DNA of 64,000 nt from Chthonobacter rhizosphaerae. GTDB lineage: Bacteria > Pseudomonadota > Alphaproteobacteria > Rhizobiales > Pleomorphomonadaceae. Location of the stretch: contig NZ_JACDIS010000004.1 of NCBI RefSeq assembly GCF_013839525.1, positions 310,001-374,000 of the forward strand. The letters are read 5' to 3'. The notes below the pieces were generated by a model. The model made no database searches. It worked only from the letters and a program-made list of their open reading frames with translations, and was not told the DNA's origin. The position numbers and the translations under genes were made by a program. Below, piece by piece: positions 51,009 to 59,963 of this stretch (the first letter of the stretch is position 1; the number at the start of each line of letters is the position of its first letter).

Positions 51009-51743
51009 TCAGTCGAGGACGCTGATCTGGACCGCTTCACGCCCCTTCGGGGTTTCGACGATCTTCATCGAGACGCGCTGGCCATCGGCGAGCGGGCCCA
51101 TTCCGGCAGCCTGGAGCACCGAAATGTGCACGAACACGTCCTTGCCGCCGTCTTCGCCGGCGACGAAGCCGAAGCCCTTCTCCGGGTTGAACCACTTGAC
51201 GACGCCGTCGAGCGGGATGGCGGAGGACATGTCCACGGACCGGCGCGGCGGGCGCGGGCTGCCGAAGCCGCCGCCACCACCACCGCCACCGCCGAAGCCG
51301 CCACGGTCGCCGTAGCCGCCGCCACCGCCGAAGCCGCCGGCGCGGGGCGCGGCCGGACGCGGACGGAACTGCTGCGGCTGAGCGGTGGTCTCGTCGACCT
51401 CGACGACCTTGACGACCTGCTTGCCCTTGGCGCCCTGGGCCACCTGGACCTTCAGGGTCGCGCCCGGGGGCACGCTGTCACGGCCAATGGCCTGGAGCTG
51501 GCCGATGTGGAGGAATGCGTCGCCCGACCCGTCGGACAACGACGTGAACCCGAAGCCCTTCTCCGGATTGAACCAGGACACCGTGGCGTCGACCACGGGA
51601 CCTGCCGGCGGCGCACTGTCGAACGGCGACGGACCGCCGAACGAACGCGACGGACGCTCAGGCCGTATGTCGAAAGACGGCATCACGTCGTCATCAAATC
51701 CGCCGCGCCGCCGCGACGGGCGGAAGTCCTTACCCTTACCCAT
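51009..51743 (-). CDS. Double cold-shock-domain protein
   Basis: 244 aa with two cold-shock domains: domain 1 at about 52-117 (VSWFNPEKGFGF...DAFLHI) and domain 2 at about 178-244 (VVKWFNPEKGFGF...DVFVHI). Both RNP motifs are kept. They are joined by a Gly-rich linker (about 137-160) with GFGGGGGYGDRGG. Likely an RNA/ssDNA chaperone. Two-domain CspA relatives are typical of alphaproteobacteria. A 5' region of over 100 nt precedes the ATG, as in cold-regulated csp mRNAs, and a strong terminator follows. Confidence 0.93.
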   Translation of the reverse strand: MGKGKDFRPSRRRGGFDDDVMPSFDIRPERPSRSFGGPSPFDSAPPAGPVVDATVSWFNPEKGFGFTSLSDGSGDAFLHIGQLQAIGRDSVPPGATLKVQVAQGAKGKQVVKVVEVDETTAQPQQFRPRPAAPRAGGFGGGGGYGDRGGFGGGGGGGGGFGSPRPPRRSVDMSSAIPLDGVVKWFNPEKGFGFVAGEDGGKDVFVHISVLQAAGMGPLADGQRVSMKIVETPKGREAVQISVLD

Positions 51744-51970
51744 TCTGCTCTTCTCGTCTCCGCCAATGTAAAGCTCGGAAACGACGTCTGCGGAGCATAC
51801 GTCGATCCAGTGTGTTTCCAGAGCCTTCTGCGCCGATTTCGTATTCTTTAAAGCCCGGCTTCAAACCTTGACGGGACTCAACGCCCGGGCTCGACCGCAT
51901 TCCAGAACCGCTCCTACCCTATAGTCTTAGCACACTCCGGCCGCGAAGAGCCCACGGTTTTTTGAGGACT

Positions 51971-51994
51971 CGCCGCCACGGCGCGGTTTTTTTT
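51971..51994 (+). terminator. Hairpin with T8 tract
   Basis: CGCCG-CCA-CGGCG, then CGG and eight T residues. It is terminator-like on the plus strand, but no plus-strand gene precedes it; it could end an unannotated small RNA arising near a CTATAG at about 51919. Confidence 0.4.
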
Positions 51995-52254
51995 GAGCTG
52001 CGCAGGCTGAAAGCGCACTCTGTGCGGCGCACCGCCTTGCATTCGCCACAGCGGACGCGATTCGGCCGGACGATTGTATGCACTTCCCGCGACATTCCTG
52101 ACGCAATGATCGAACGATCGGCGGCCGCGGCGAACCTCCATGCGGCCGCCTCGCGAGAACCGGGCGGCCGGCGCCTCCGGCGGCCGGCGCCGGGGCGTTG
52201 CGCCTGACCGCTCGAGCCTCCCCGAGGCGGCGGGAGCGAGGGCCGGCGGCGTCT

Positions 52255-52282
52255 TTGACACCGCAGCCAAAGCCTATAGGCT
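52255..52282 (+). promoter_or_regulatory. Promoter-like sequence with 12-bp palindrome before the aldolase-like gene
   Basis: TTGACA (52255-52260) and TATAGG (52275-52280) with a short 14-bp spacer. The -10 lies inside the perfect palindrome AGCCTATAGGCT (52271-52282), a possible operator. Confidence 0.4.
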
Positions 52283-52316
52283 GGCCGCTTCCCTTTCCGT
52301 GTCGCGAGGTTCCGTC

Positions 52317-53078
52317 ATGTCCGTCGTCGCCATCAAACCCGGCATCAGTGACGCCGAATGGGCCGCGCGGGTGGAGTTGGCCGCCTGCTATCGCCTGCTT
52401 GCCCACTTCCGGATGACCGACCTCATCTACACCCACGCCACCGTGCGCGTGCCCGACGAGCCCGGGCGCTTCCTGATCAACCCCTATGGCTGGCGATGGG
52501 ACGAGATCACGGCGTCGTCGCTCGTGAAGATCGACGTGGACGGCAACAAGGTGGAGGACCGCACGGAGCGGGTGAACCCGGCCGGCTTCACGATCCACAG
52601 CGCCGTCCACATGAGCCGCCACGACGCCGCCTGCGTGATTCATACGCACACGCGCGCCGGCATGGCGGTGTCGGCCCTCAAGGAGGGCCTGCTGCCGATC
52701 AGCCAGATCGCCATGCAGTACCACGGCCGGGTCGGCTACCACGCCTATGAGGGAATCGCGCTGGACCTCGACGAGCGCGAGCGGATCATCGCGGATCTCG
52801 GCGAGAAGCCGGTCCTCGTCCTGCGCAACCACGGCCTGCTGACGGTCGGCCGCACGGTCGCGGAGGCCTTCAGCCACATGTTCTACGTCAACCTCGCCTG
52901 CGAGGTGCAGATTTCTGCCCAGTCCACCGGCGCGGAACTGGACGTGCCGCCGCTCGCCGTGGCCGAACGGGTCGGCCGCCAGTTCGACCAGATGGCGTTC
53001 GACGACGGCGACCTGCTGCTGGAGTGGGCCGCCCACCTGCGGCTCCTGGACAAGCTGGATCCGAGCTACAGGACCTGA
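52317..53078 (+). CDS. Class II aldolase/adducin-family protein
   Basis: 253 aa. Zinc-site histidines in VIHTHTRAGMAVSALKEG, an early IYTHATVRVP segment, and the late VLVLRNHGLLTVGRTVAEAFSHMF motif define the family, whose members are sugar-phosphate aldolases, epimerases or decarboxylases. The substrate is unknown. It starts MSVVAIKPGISDAEW at an ATG preceded by a weak GAGG. It converges with the ABC-transporter cluster across a long hairpin. Confidence 0.88.
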   Translation: MSVVAIKPGISDAEWAARVELAACYRLLAHFRMTDLIYTHATVRVPDEPGRFLINPYGWRWDEITASSLVKIDVDGNKVEDRTERVNPAGFTIHSAVHMSRHDAACVIHTHTRAGMAVSALKEGLLPISQIAMQYHGRVGYHAYEGIALDLDERERIIADLGEKPVLVLRNHGLLTVGRTVAEAFSHMFYVNLACEVQISAQSTGAELDVPPLAVAERVGRQFDQMAFDDGDLLLEWAAHLRLLDKLDPSYRT

Positions 53079-53109
53079 CGCCGGCAGGGGGGCCGTCCCG
53101 GCGCTGACG

Positions 53110-53152
53110 GACGAAGACGGGGCGGCTCCGGATGGGGCCGCCCCTCTTCGTC
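53110..53152. terminator. Long hairpin between convergent genes
   Basis: GACGAAGA plus GGGGCGGC pairs with GCCGCCCC plus TCTTCGTC: 16 bp with one bulged C. Probably a bidirectional terminator, though T-runs are short. Confidence 0.65.
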
Positions 53153-53175
53153 GCCGACGCCGGAGTTGAGCGCGA

Positions 53176-53979
53176 TCAGGCGGCCGCGACCTTGGCCTTC
53201 TGCCGCCGGCGCAGGATCTCATAGCCGACGGCGAACAGGATGGTGACGACGATCAGGATGAGGGCGAGGGCGTTGACCGCCGGCGTCAGGCCGGTGCGCA
53301 CCTTGGAGGCGATGTAGACCGTGAGGGTCGTTTCGGTGCCGCGGGTGAAGAGCGTCGTGTTGTAGTTCTCGAACGACTGGAAGAAGGCCAGCACGGCGCC
53401 GGCCAGGATGGCCGGCCGGAGATAGGGGAACAGGATCTTGCGGAAGACCTGGGTGTGGCTCGCCCCGAGGTCGAGAGCGGCCTCCTCCAGGGTGCGGTCG
53501 AACCGCTGCAGGCGGGCGGACACCATCAGCATCACATAGGCGATGATGAAGCTCGACTGGCCGATGACGGCGAGGTGCAGACCTCCCTTCACGCCCAACC
53601 TGTCCCAGAAGACCAGAGTGGAGATACCGATGATGACGCCGGGCGTGAGCAGCGGCGAGACCATCACGGCATAGAGCAGGCTCCGGGCCCGCTTGTGCAC
53701 GCCGTCGAGCAGCATGGCGGCGGCGACGCCGATCGGCACCGACACCGCGATCACGGCCGCGCCGACGATGAAGGACGAGCGCAGGCCCTGCCACATCTGG
53801 CGATCGTTCCAGAGCGCCACGAACCACTGCGTGGTGGTGCCGAGCCAGGGCGTGACGGTCGGGAAGCGGCTGGTGTTGAAGGTGGCGAACGCCATCACGG
53901 CGAGCGGCGCAAGGAGATAGAAGAAGAAGATCCCCAGATAGACGCGCATCAGCACGTCGGCGCCGGTGAGACGGTTCAT
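53176..53979 (-). CDS. Polyamine-type ABC transporter permease (PotC/PotI-like)
   Basis: 267 aa with about six membrane helices and the inner-membrane-component EAA loop in LEEAALDLGASHTQVFRKILFPYL, which docks to the ATPase. GGAGGG precedes the ATG. It is last of a transporter operon: periplasmic protein (57370), ATPase, first permease, then this. The set belongs to the spermidine/putrescine class, which also imports related amines, so the true substrate is open. Confidence 0.9.
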   Translation of the reverse strand: MNRLTGADVLMRVYLGIFFFYLLAPLAVMAFATFNTSRFPTVTPWLGTTTQWFVALWNDRQMWQGLRSSFIVGAAVIAVSVPIGVAAAMLLDGVHKRARSLLYAVMVSPLLTPGVIIGISTLVFWDRLGVKGGLHLAVIGQSSFIIAYVMLMVSARLQRFDRTLEEAALDLGASHTQVFRKILFPYLRPAILAGAVLAFFQSFENYNTTLFTRGTETTLTVYIASKVRTGLTPAVNALALILIVVTILFAVGYEILRRRQKAKVAAA

Positions 53980-53990
53980 GGGCGCCCTCC

Positions 53991-54899
53991 TCACTTGGCG
54001 ATGTCGGCGAGGCCGACCCGGAACACGCGCATCACCAGCATGATGAAGCCGACGCACAGGGTGAGCAGGATGAAGGCGTAGGCGGAGCCGCGCGGCCAGT
54101 CCTGCCCCTCGAAGAACCAGACGTAGATGGTTTCGGTGAACCACCGGGTGCCGGGCGAGCCGAGAAGGGCCGGCACGATGTAGGAACTCGCCGCCAGAAC
54201 GAACACCATGATGCAGCCGACCGCGATGCCGGGCTTGGCGTGGGGAATCACGATGCGCCGGTGGATCTGCCACGTGGGAGCGCCGAGGTCGCGCGCCGCC
54301 TCCACCTGGTTGGTGTCCAGGGTCTCGATGGCGTTGATGAGCGGGAACATCATGAAGAGCAGGAAGGCGTAGGTCATGCCGATGATGACGCCGCCGCTGC
54401 CGGACAGCCAGCGCACCGGCTTCTCCAGGATGCCGACGCCGAGGAGGACGGCGTTGAGCGGCCCCTGGTAGGCGAGGATGATGTACCAGGCGAAGGTGCG
54501 CAGGATCTCGTTGATCCAGAACGGGATGATCAGGAGCAGGATCATCAGGGCGGCGCGCCGGGGCGGCGCCACCTTGGCCACGTGCCAGGCGATCGGGTAG
54601 CAGACCACGAGCGAGACGAGCGTGACGAGCGACGCGCCCCAGATGGTGCGGACGAAGACCTTGAAGTCGTTCGGAAAGGTCCAGGTGGCGAGGTCGACCC
54701 CGCGGAAGAGGGCCGCGTAGTTGGCGATCGTGTAGTAGTCCTCCGGCCCGCCGCGCTTGGTGACGGGCAGGTTGGGATGGAAGGAATACTCCACCATCAC
54801 GAGGGCCGGCAGGACGACCATGACCACCAGCCAGATGGCCGCGGTGCCGATCATGAAGAGGGTGATGGGCCAGCCGTAGCGGCGCAGGAGGTCGGACAC
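53991..54899 (-). CDS. Polyamine-type ABC transporter permease (PotB/PotH-like)
   Basis: 302 aa from a GTG at 54899 with AAGGAG 7 nt upstream, 4 bp after the ATPase stop, so translation is coupled. Around six membrane helices, with EAA loop DTNQVEAARDLGAPTWQIHRRIVIPHAKPGI. The frame is open further upstream into the ATPase gene but without start signals. It pairs with the second permease. Confidence 0.9.
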   Translation of the reverse strand: MSDLLRRYGWPITLFMIGTAAIWLVVMVVLPALVMVEYSFHPNLPVTKRGGPEDYYTIANYAALFRGVDLATWTFPNDFKVFVRTIWGASLVTLVSLVVCYPIAWHVAKVAPPRRAALMILLLIIPFWINEILRTFAWYIILAYQGPLNAVLLGVGILEKPVRWLSGSGGVIIGMTYAFLLFMMFPLINAIETLDTNQVEAARDLGAPTWQIHRRIVIPHAKPGIAVGCIMVFVLAASSYIVPALLGSPGTRWFTETIYVWFFEGQDWPRGSAYAFILLTLCVGFIMLVMRVFRVGLADIAK

Positions 54900-54903
54900 C
54901 GGC

Positions 54904-55998
54904 CTACTCCTTCGCCATCTCGCCGGCGGCAAGGATCCGGGCGTGGGCCGGATCGAAGCTGACGGCGACCGCGGCGCCCCGGTCGAAGGCCGGGATGCGG
55001 CCGTCATTGGAAAGCTGGACCAGCATGGGCCGGCCGCCCTCCACGATCGGCTCGAGGGCCACGTTCACGAAGTTGCCCTCGAAATCCACGTGGCTGACGG
55101 GCCGCGTCACCGTGTTCGGCCCGTCCGCGCCGGCGCCGAGCCGCATGCGTTCGGGGCGCACGAAGAGGAGCACGGATGCGCCGGGAGCGAGGTCTCCCGC
55201 CACCCGTGCGCGGAGCGGGCCGGTCGGCGTCTCCACCGTGCCGACGCCGCCCGAGACGGCGGCGAGACGGCCGGCGAACACGTTGTTCTCGCCGACGAAG
55301 GTGGCGACGAACGGCGTCGCCGGCTCGTCGTAGATGGCGTGGGACAGGCCGACCTGGTCGATCCGCCCGCGGGACATGACGCCCACCCGGTCCGACATGG
55401 TGAGGGCTTCGCCCTGGTCGTGGGTGATGTAGATGAAGGTGAGGCCGGTGCGTCGCTGGATCGCCCGAAGCTCGGTGCGCATGTGCTGGCGGAGCTTCAG
55501 GTCGAGGGCGGAGAGCGGCTCGTCGAGGAGCATGACCTGCGGCTCCACCGCCAGAGCCCGCGCGATGGCGACGCGCTGCTTCTGACCGCCGGAGAGCTGC
55601 TCGATGCGCTTGTCGGCGCTGTCCGGCAGCGCGATGAGCTCGAGGAGCTCCATGGCGCGCTTGCGCCGGACGGAGCGGTCGACGCCGCGCATCTCCAGGC
55701 CGAAGGCGATGTTGTCCGCCACCGTCATCATGGGGAAGAGCGCGAGGTTCTGGAAGATGAGCGCGGTCGGCCGCCGGTTCGGGCCGATGCCGGCCATGTT
55801 CTCGCCGCCGATCAGGATCCGGCCGGCGCTCGGCTCCATGAAGCCGGAGATCATGCGCAGGATGGTGGTCTTGCCGCAGCCGGACGGACCGAGGAAGGAG
55901 AAGAACTCGCCCGCTCTTATGTCGAGGGATACGTCGTCCACCGCGGTGAAGTCGCCGAACCGCATGGTCACACGGTCGAGTTTTACATCACGGCTCAT
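54904..55998 (-). CDS. Polyamine-type ABC transporter ATPase (PotA/PotG-like)
   Basis: 364 aa. Walker A GPSGCGKTT (37-45), Q-loop LIFQNLALFP, signature LSGGQKQRVAIARAL near 134, Walker B VMLLDEPLSALD and H-loop YITHDQ. The C-terminal TOBE domain (about 285-355) resembles PotA. It energises uptake by the two downstream permeases. A 244-bp gap with a strong hairpin separates it from the binding-protein gene. Confidence 0.93.
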   Translation of the reverse strand: MSRDVKLDRVTMRFGDFTAVDDVSLDIRAGEFFSFLGPSGCGKTTILRMISGFMEPSAGRILIGGENMAGIGPNRRPTALIFQNLALFPMMTVADNIAFGLEMRGVDRSVRRKRAMELLELIALPDSADKRIEQLSGGQKQRVAIARALAVEPQVMLLDEPLSALDLKLRQHMRTELRAIQRRTGLTFIYITHDQGEALTMSDRVGVMSRGRIDQVGLSHAIYDEPATPFVATFVGENNVFAGRLAAVSGGVGTVETPTGPLRARVAGDLAPGASVLLFVRPERMRLGAGADGPNTVTRPVSHVDFEGNFVNVALEPIVEGGRPMLVQLSNDGRIPAFDRGAAVAVSFDPAHARILAAGEMAKE

Positions 55999-56185
55999 CA
56001 GTCCCCCGGCAGTCGATCGGACACACTGGACGCATCAGGTTACGCATCAGGTTACGCGGCGGGCCTGCGCGCCCAAAAAGCATGCAGTCGCCATATGGAA
56101 ATCCGGCGCGCCGCCCCACGGAGAGGACCGGCGCGCCGGAGAGGAATCAGGCTCGGATCACCGCGACGACAAGGTGCGGTGAGAG

Positions 56186-56227
56186 ATCCGCCAGCGCGGC
56201 CATGCGGGCCCGTTGCCGCTGGCGGAT
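56186..56227 (-). terminator. Perfect 11-bp inverted repeat between binding-protein and ATPase genes
   Basis: ATCCGCCAGCG and its exact complement around a 20-nt loop, starting 16 bp past the binding-protein stop. Such stems often stabilise the binding-protein mRNA and reduce read-through to the transporter genes. A 12-bp direct repeat (ACGCATCAGGTT, twice) lies at about 56031-56054. Confidence 0.6.
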
Positions 56228-56242
56228 GTCGTCTAGCAAGGT

Positions 56243-57370
56243 TCAGGCCGAGACGAACTTCGTCGCATACTCGGTGCGCTTGGCGATGAACCAGGCCGGC
56301 TGCTCCGGCCACCACCACAGCTTGGAGAGCGCGTCGCCCGGATAGGCGGCTTCGAAGAAGGCCTTGGCCTCCGGCGAGAGCTTGTCCACCGCGCCCTTGG
56401 CCACCGGATTGGCGCCATAGGCGGTCGCCCACAGGGCGGCGCCTTCGGGGCTGTTGATCCAGTTCACCCAGGCGTTGGCCTGCTCGACGTTCTTGGCGCC
56501 CTTCATGAGCACGAAGTTCTGCGCCCACGCGATGGCGCCTTCCTTCGGGGCGAGGTAGCCGATCGGCAGGCCTTCCTTGGCGAGGGCGGCGGCGGACGTG
56601 TCCCAGTTGAAGCCGATCACGCAGCCGTTGGTGCGGAAGGCGCCCTGGGCCTCGTTCTCGTTGGACCAGAACTGGGCGATGTTCGGCCGCTTGGAGACGG
56701 CGAACTCCAGGACCTTGTCCCAGATGGCCACCATCTTGGTCTCGTCCGAATAGCCCTCGACGAACGGGTGCGGCAGCTGGCCCTGGGCTTCCAGGTAGCG
56801 GCCGGCGGCGGCGAGACCGGAGTGGCCGCGCAGCGTCAGGCGGCCGGCATACTTGTCGTCGAACAGGTCGCCGAGCGAGGCGGTGCCGTATTCGAGCGGC
56901 GCCTCGTCGCGGTTGAAGGTCAGCGCCTCGGTGCCCCAGATCGTGGGCGAGGCCATCAGCTTGCCGTCCTTCATGGCGGTGAGGAACGACGGCTCGATGT
57001 TGTCGGCGCCGATCTTGGCCGGGTCCCACGGCTGGATGAAGTCGTTGTCGATCCAGTTGGACAGGCGGTCGGAGGTCGGCTCGGAAATGTCGAAGTCGCC
57101 GTTGGTGGCGCCGCCGGTCTGCGCCTGGGCGAGGAACTCGTCCTGGCTGCCGAGGCCGGTGAAGTTCACCTTGATGCCGGTCGCGCCCTCGAAGGTGTCG
57201 AACACGCTCTGGAAGGTGTCGTAGCCGGCCCAGCCGAGGAAGTTCAGTTCGCCCGACGATGCGAGGGACGAGCGCACGATGGCCGGCGCCGCAAGCGCCA
57301 AGGCGCCGGTCGCGGCAGCGCCCTTCATCAGCGATCTGCGGGTCAGGCCAGTGGTGTGAGATTTCGCCAT
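56243..57370 (-). CDS. Tat-exported polyamine-type substrate-binding protein
   Basis: 375 aa. Tat signal TRRSLMKGAAATG (10-22), then a spermidine/putrescine-binding-like protein: ELNFLGWAGYDTFQSVFDTFEGATGIKVNF, DISEPTSDRLSNWI, and a C-terminal WVNWINSPEGAALWATAYGANPVAKGAV. Tat export, rather than Sec, is common for this group. The start at 57370 has GGGGAG 8 nt upstream; an upstream in-frame ATG at 57424 is less likely. It should deliver substrate to the PotA/H/I-like transporter. Confidence 0.9.
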   Translation of the reverse strand: MAKSHTTGLTRRSLMKGAAATGALALAAPAIVRSSLASSGELNFLGWAGYDTFQSVFDTFEGATGIKVNFTGLGSQDEFLAQAQTGGATNGDFDISEPTSDRLSNWIDNDFIQPWDPAKIGADNIEPSFLTAMKDGKLMASPTIWGTEALTFNRDEAPLEYGTASLGDLFDDKYAGRLTLRGHSGLAAAGRYLEAQGQLPHPFVEGYSDETKMVAIWDKVLEFAVSKRPNIAQFWSNENEAQGAFRTNGCVIGFNWDTSAAALAKEGLPIGYLAPKEGAIAWAQNFVLMKGAKNVEQANAWVNWINSPEGAALWATAYGANPVAKGAVDKLSPEAKAFFEAAYPGDALSKLWWWPEQPAWFIAKRTEYATKFVSA

Positions 57371-57527
57371 ATTACGCTCCCCTTCGGCTAGGATCCGCCC
57401 GCCAGTTTCGGTTAGGCTTTTCAAAGTGGCGGGCCGACAGTGAATGCCATCCGGATATGAAAGAAAAGCGACAGAATTGACGATCCTAAACCCCGTCGTT
57501 TTCGTGCAACCGCGATGACGGGTTCGA

Positions 57528-59156
57528 TCAACTCCGCTTGCGCTTGAAGTCTTTCAGGATTTCCCGCGCCGCGTTGTGGCCCGGGATGCCGGAGACGCCG
57601 CCGCCGGGGTGCATGGACGAGCCGCAGATGTAGAGACCGGCGATCGGCGTGCGATAGTCGGCGTAGCCGGACACCGGCCGCTGGAAGAACAGCTGGTCGG
57701 TCGAAAGCTCGCCGTGGAAGATGTGTCCTTGGGGCAGGCCGACGATCCGCTCGATATCCGGTGCGACGAGGAGCTGCGCCTCGATCACGTCGTTGGAGAA
57801 GCCCGGCGCGAACTGCTCGATGGTGTCGAACACCGTCTTCCTGAAATTCTCCTTCTCGGTCGCCCAGTCGCCGCCCTTCAGCTCGTACGGGGCATGGCCG
57901 CCGAAGAAGTTCACCACGTGCTTGCCGGGCGGCGCCAGGGTGTCGTCCACGATGGTGGGTACCACCGGCGTCAGGAACGGCCGCTGCGAGTACCAGCCGT
58001 ACTTGGCGTCGTCATAGGCCCGCTCCAGGTAGTCGATGTCCGGGGCGATGTGCATGTAGGTCGGATAGGAAAAGCTCCCGATCGCGCCGTCGCGCTTCAC
58101 CCGGTCGAGGATCTTGTACTGGGGCGGGCGTTCGCAGGCGACGTTCATCTTGAAGGCGGTGCCGAAGGTCCGGTAGCCCTTGATCTCGCGGATCACCTCC
58201 TCGGGCAGGTGCTTCTCGCCGACGAGGTCGAGATAGAGCGTGCGCGCGGAGGCGTTGGACGCGATCACCTTGGCCCGGTAGACGTCGCCGGCGGCGGTGG
58301 TCACCTCGGTGGCGCGGCCGTTGACGACGCGGATCTCCTTGATGTCGGCGTTCGTCACGATGGTGACGCCCTGCTCGGTGGCGGCCGAGGCGAGCGCCTT
58401 GGTGATCGAGCCCATGCCGCCCTTGATGAAGCCCCAGCCGCCCGCGCCTTCATGCTCGCCCATGATGTGATGCATGATCACGTAGGCGGAGCCCGGCGTC
58501 TTCGGGCCGGCGAAGGTGCCGATGGACGCGTAGTAGGCGAGCACCGCCATGACGCGCTCGTCCTCGAACCACTCGCGCAGGAAGTCGTAGGCCGACATGG
58601 TCATCATGTCGACGATCCGGTACATCTTCCGGCCGACCTTGCGGTACTTCCACAGGAATTCCGCCCCCTCCCGGAAGGTGCGCCAGTCGCGCCGGGCCGG
58701 ATCGATCGGCGTGTCGAAGAGGATCTGCCGAACGATCCTGGTCGCCTCCTGCAGATAGGCGTCGAACGCCGGGTAGGCGGCGGCATCCTTGGCCGAGAAC
58801 TTGGCGAAGGAGGCCTGGGTCTTCTTCATGTCGTCGGAGAAGACGATGTAGTCGTCGTCGGAGACCGGCGACACCATGTCGGAACAGGGAAGCACCTCCA
58901 GGCCGTGCCGCTTCAGGTCGAAGTCGCGGATGATCCGCGGGTGCAGAAGGCTCATCAGGTAGGAGAAGATGGAGGCCCGGAACCCGGGCGCGATCTCCTC
59001 CGTGACGGCGGCGCCGCCGACGATCGACCGGCGCTCCAGCACGGCCACCGTGAGGCCGGCCTTGGCAAGATAGTTGGCGCAGACGAGGCCGTTATGTCCG
59101 GCGCCGATGATGACGGCGTCGAAGGATCGGGTGGTGGGGCTCGGGACGGCGGACAT
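57528..59156 (-). CDS. FAD-dependent amine-oxidase/phytoene-dehydrogenase-like oxidoreductase (PYROXD2-type)
   Basis: 542 aa. N-terminal FAD-binding turn FDAVIIGAGHNGLVCANYL (GxGxxG at 18-23), then LERRSIVGGAAVTEE. The C-terminal FAD-binding end has AGLYICGSSMHPGGGVSGIPGHNAA, as in phytoene-desaturase-like/PYROXD2 proteins. No carotenoid genes are nearby; its place between an amine transporter and a Rieske oxygenase suggests oxidation of an amine or its product. The start is the ATG at 59156 rather than a TTG two codons earlier. Confidence 0.85.
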   Translation of the reverse strand: MSAVPSPTTRSFDAVIIGAGHNGLVCANYLAKAGLTVAVLERRSIVGGAAVTEEIAPGFRASIFSYLMSLLHPRIIRDFDLKRHGLEVLPCSDMVSPVSDDDYIVFSDDMKKTQASFAKFSAKDAAAYPAFDAYLQEATRIVRQILFDTPIDPARRDWRTFREGAEFLWKYRKVGRKMYRIVDMMTMSAYDFLREWFEDERVMAVLAYYASIGTFAGPKTPGSAYVIMHHIMGEHEGAGGWGFIKGGMGSITKALASAATEQGVTIVTNADIKEIRVVNGRATEVTTAAGDVYRAKVIASNASARTLYLDLVGEKHLPEEVIREIKGYRTFGTAFKMNVACERPPQYKILDRVKRDGAIGSFSYPTYMHIAPDIDYLERAYDDAKYGWYSQRPFLTPVVPTIVDDTLAPPGKHVVNFFGGHAPYELKGGDWATEKENFRKTVFDTIEQFAPGFSNDVIEAQLLVAPDIERIVGLPQGHIFHGELSTDQLFFQRPVSGYADYRTPIAGLYICGSSMHPGGGVSGIPGHNAAREILKDFKRKRS

Positions 59157-59202
59157 GGTCAAGGCACTCCGGACGACGTGTCGGGCGATCGGATCGGGCA
59201 GG

Positions 59203-59315
59203 CCGCCGGGCGGCGGCCGGTGGTCGGCGTGACCGCCGGGCGGCGGCCGGTGGTCGGCGGGACCGCCGGGCGGCGGCCGGTGGTCGGCGGGACCGCCGGG
59301 CGGCGGCGGCCGGAT
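59203..59315. repeat. 30-bp tandem repeat
   Basis: Three full units and a partial fourth of CCGCCGGGCGGCGGCCGGTG plus GTCGGCG(T/G)GA, between the XRE-cupin and FAD oxidoreductase genes, ending at the XRE-cupin stop codon. The GC palindromes in each unit could form stems. Confidence 0.85.
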
Positions 59316-59926
59316 CAGTAGGACGGGGGCGTCACGGCCCAGAGCACCACGGTCTCCTTGGACCCCGGGTTGCCGTAGCGGTGGGGCCGGGTGGACGCGA
59401 ACCCGAAACTGTCGCCGGCGGCGAGCCGGTGGTGGACGCCGTCGACCACGAGGTCGAGCGTGCCGGCCAGCACGTAGCCCGCCTCCTCGCCCTCGTGGGC
59501 ATAGGGCTCGTCGCCGCTGGTGGACCCGGGGGCCAGGCGGCAGAGGAGGAGTTCCAGGGCGCCGTCCAGGGAGGGCGACAGGAGTTCGTCGAAGATGCCG
59601 CCGCTGTAGTCGAGCCGCTTGCGGCCGTCCCGGCGCACCACGATCCCGTCCTCCGCCGCCGCGCCGTCGTCGCGGAAGAAGAAGCCGACGGTCACGCCGA
59701 GGGCCGTCGCGATGAGGTGCAAGGCCTTGACGCTCGGCTCCGACAGGCCGCGCTCCACCTGGCTGAGAAGGCCGATGGAGAGGCCGGTCTCCTCCGACAG
59801 GCGGGTCAGCGTCATGTCGCGGGCCTGGCGCAGCGCGCGGATCTCCGAGCCGAGACGCCGGCCGAGCGCCTCGGCGCTTTCCTGAACCTCGACCGAGCGG
59901 TCGGGGGCGGGACGAGGGACGGTCAT
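59315..59926 (-). CDS. XRE-family regulator with C-terminal cupin (PuuR-like)
   Basis: 203 aa. Helix-turn-helix at about 22-77 (LGSEIRALRQARDMTLTRLSEETGLSIGLLSQVERGLSEPS) followed by a cupin effector domain (about 130-198: HEGEEAGYVLAGTLDLVVDG...GDSFGFASTRPHRYGNPG). This architecture is typical of PuuR-like regulators of polyamine and other amine catabolism. It lies 37 bp after the Rieske gene on the same strand, so it probably controls this cluster, perhaps through the palindrome at 61069-61084. Confidence 0.9.
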   Translation of the reverse strand: MTVPRPAPDRSVEVQESAEALGRRLGSEIRALRQARDMTLTRLSEETGLSIGLLSQVERGLSEPSVKALHLIATALGVTVGFFFRDDGAAAEDGIVVRRDGRKRLDYSGGIFDELLSPSLDGALELLLCRLAPGSTSGDEPYAHEGEEAGYVLAGTLDLVVDGVHHRLAAGDSFGFASTRPHRYGNPGSKETVVLWAVTPPSY

Positions 59927-59963
59927 GGTCCGGCTCCGGACCGGGACGCGGCGAACGGCACGC

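Larger units (their letters stand above)
51744..52316. other. 573-bp divergent region between the cold-shock and class II aldolase genes
   Basis: Should hold the cold-shock gene's promoter and leader on the minus strand and the aldolase-like gene's promoter on the plus strand. Between them are two T-rich tracts (51950s and 51987-51994), one behind a hairpin, that hint at a small transcript. I see no convincing protein gene or tRNA. Confidence 0.4.
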
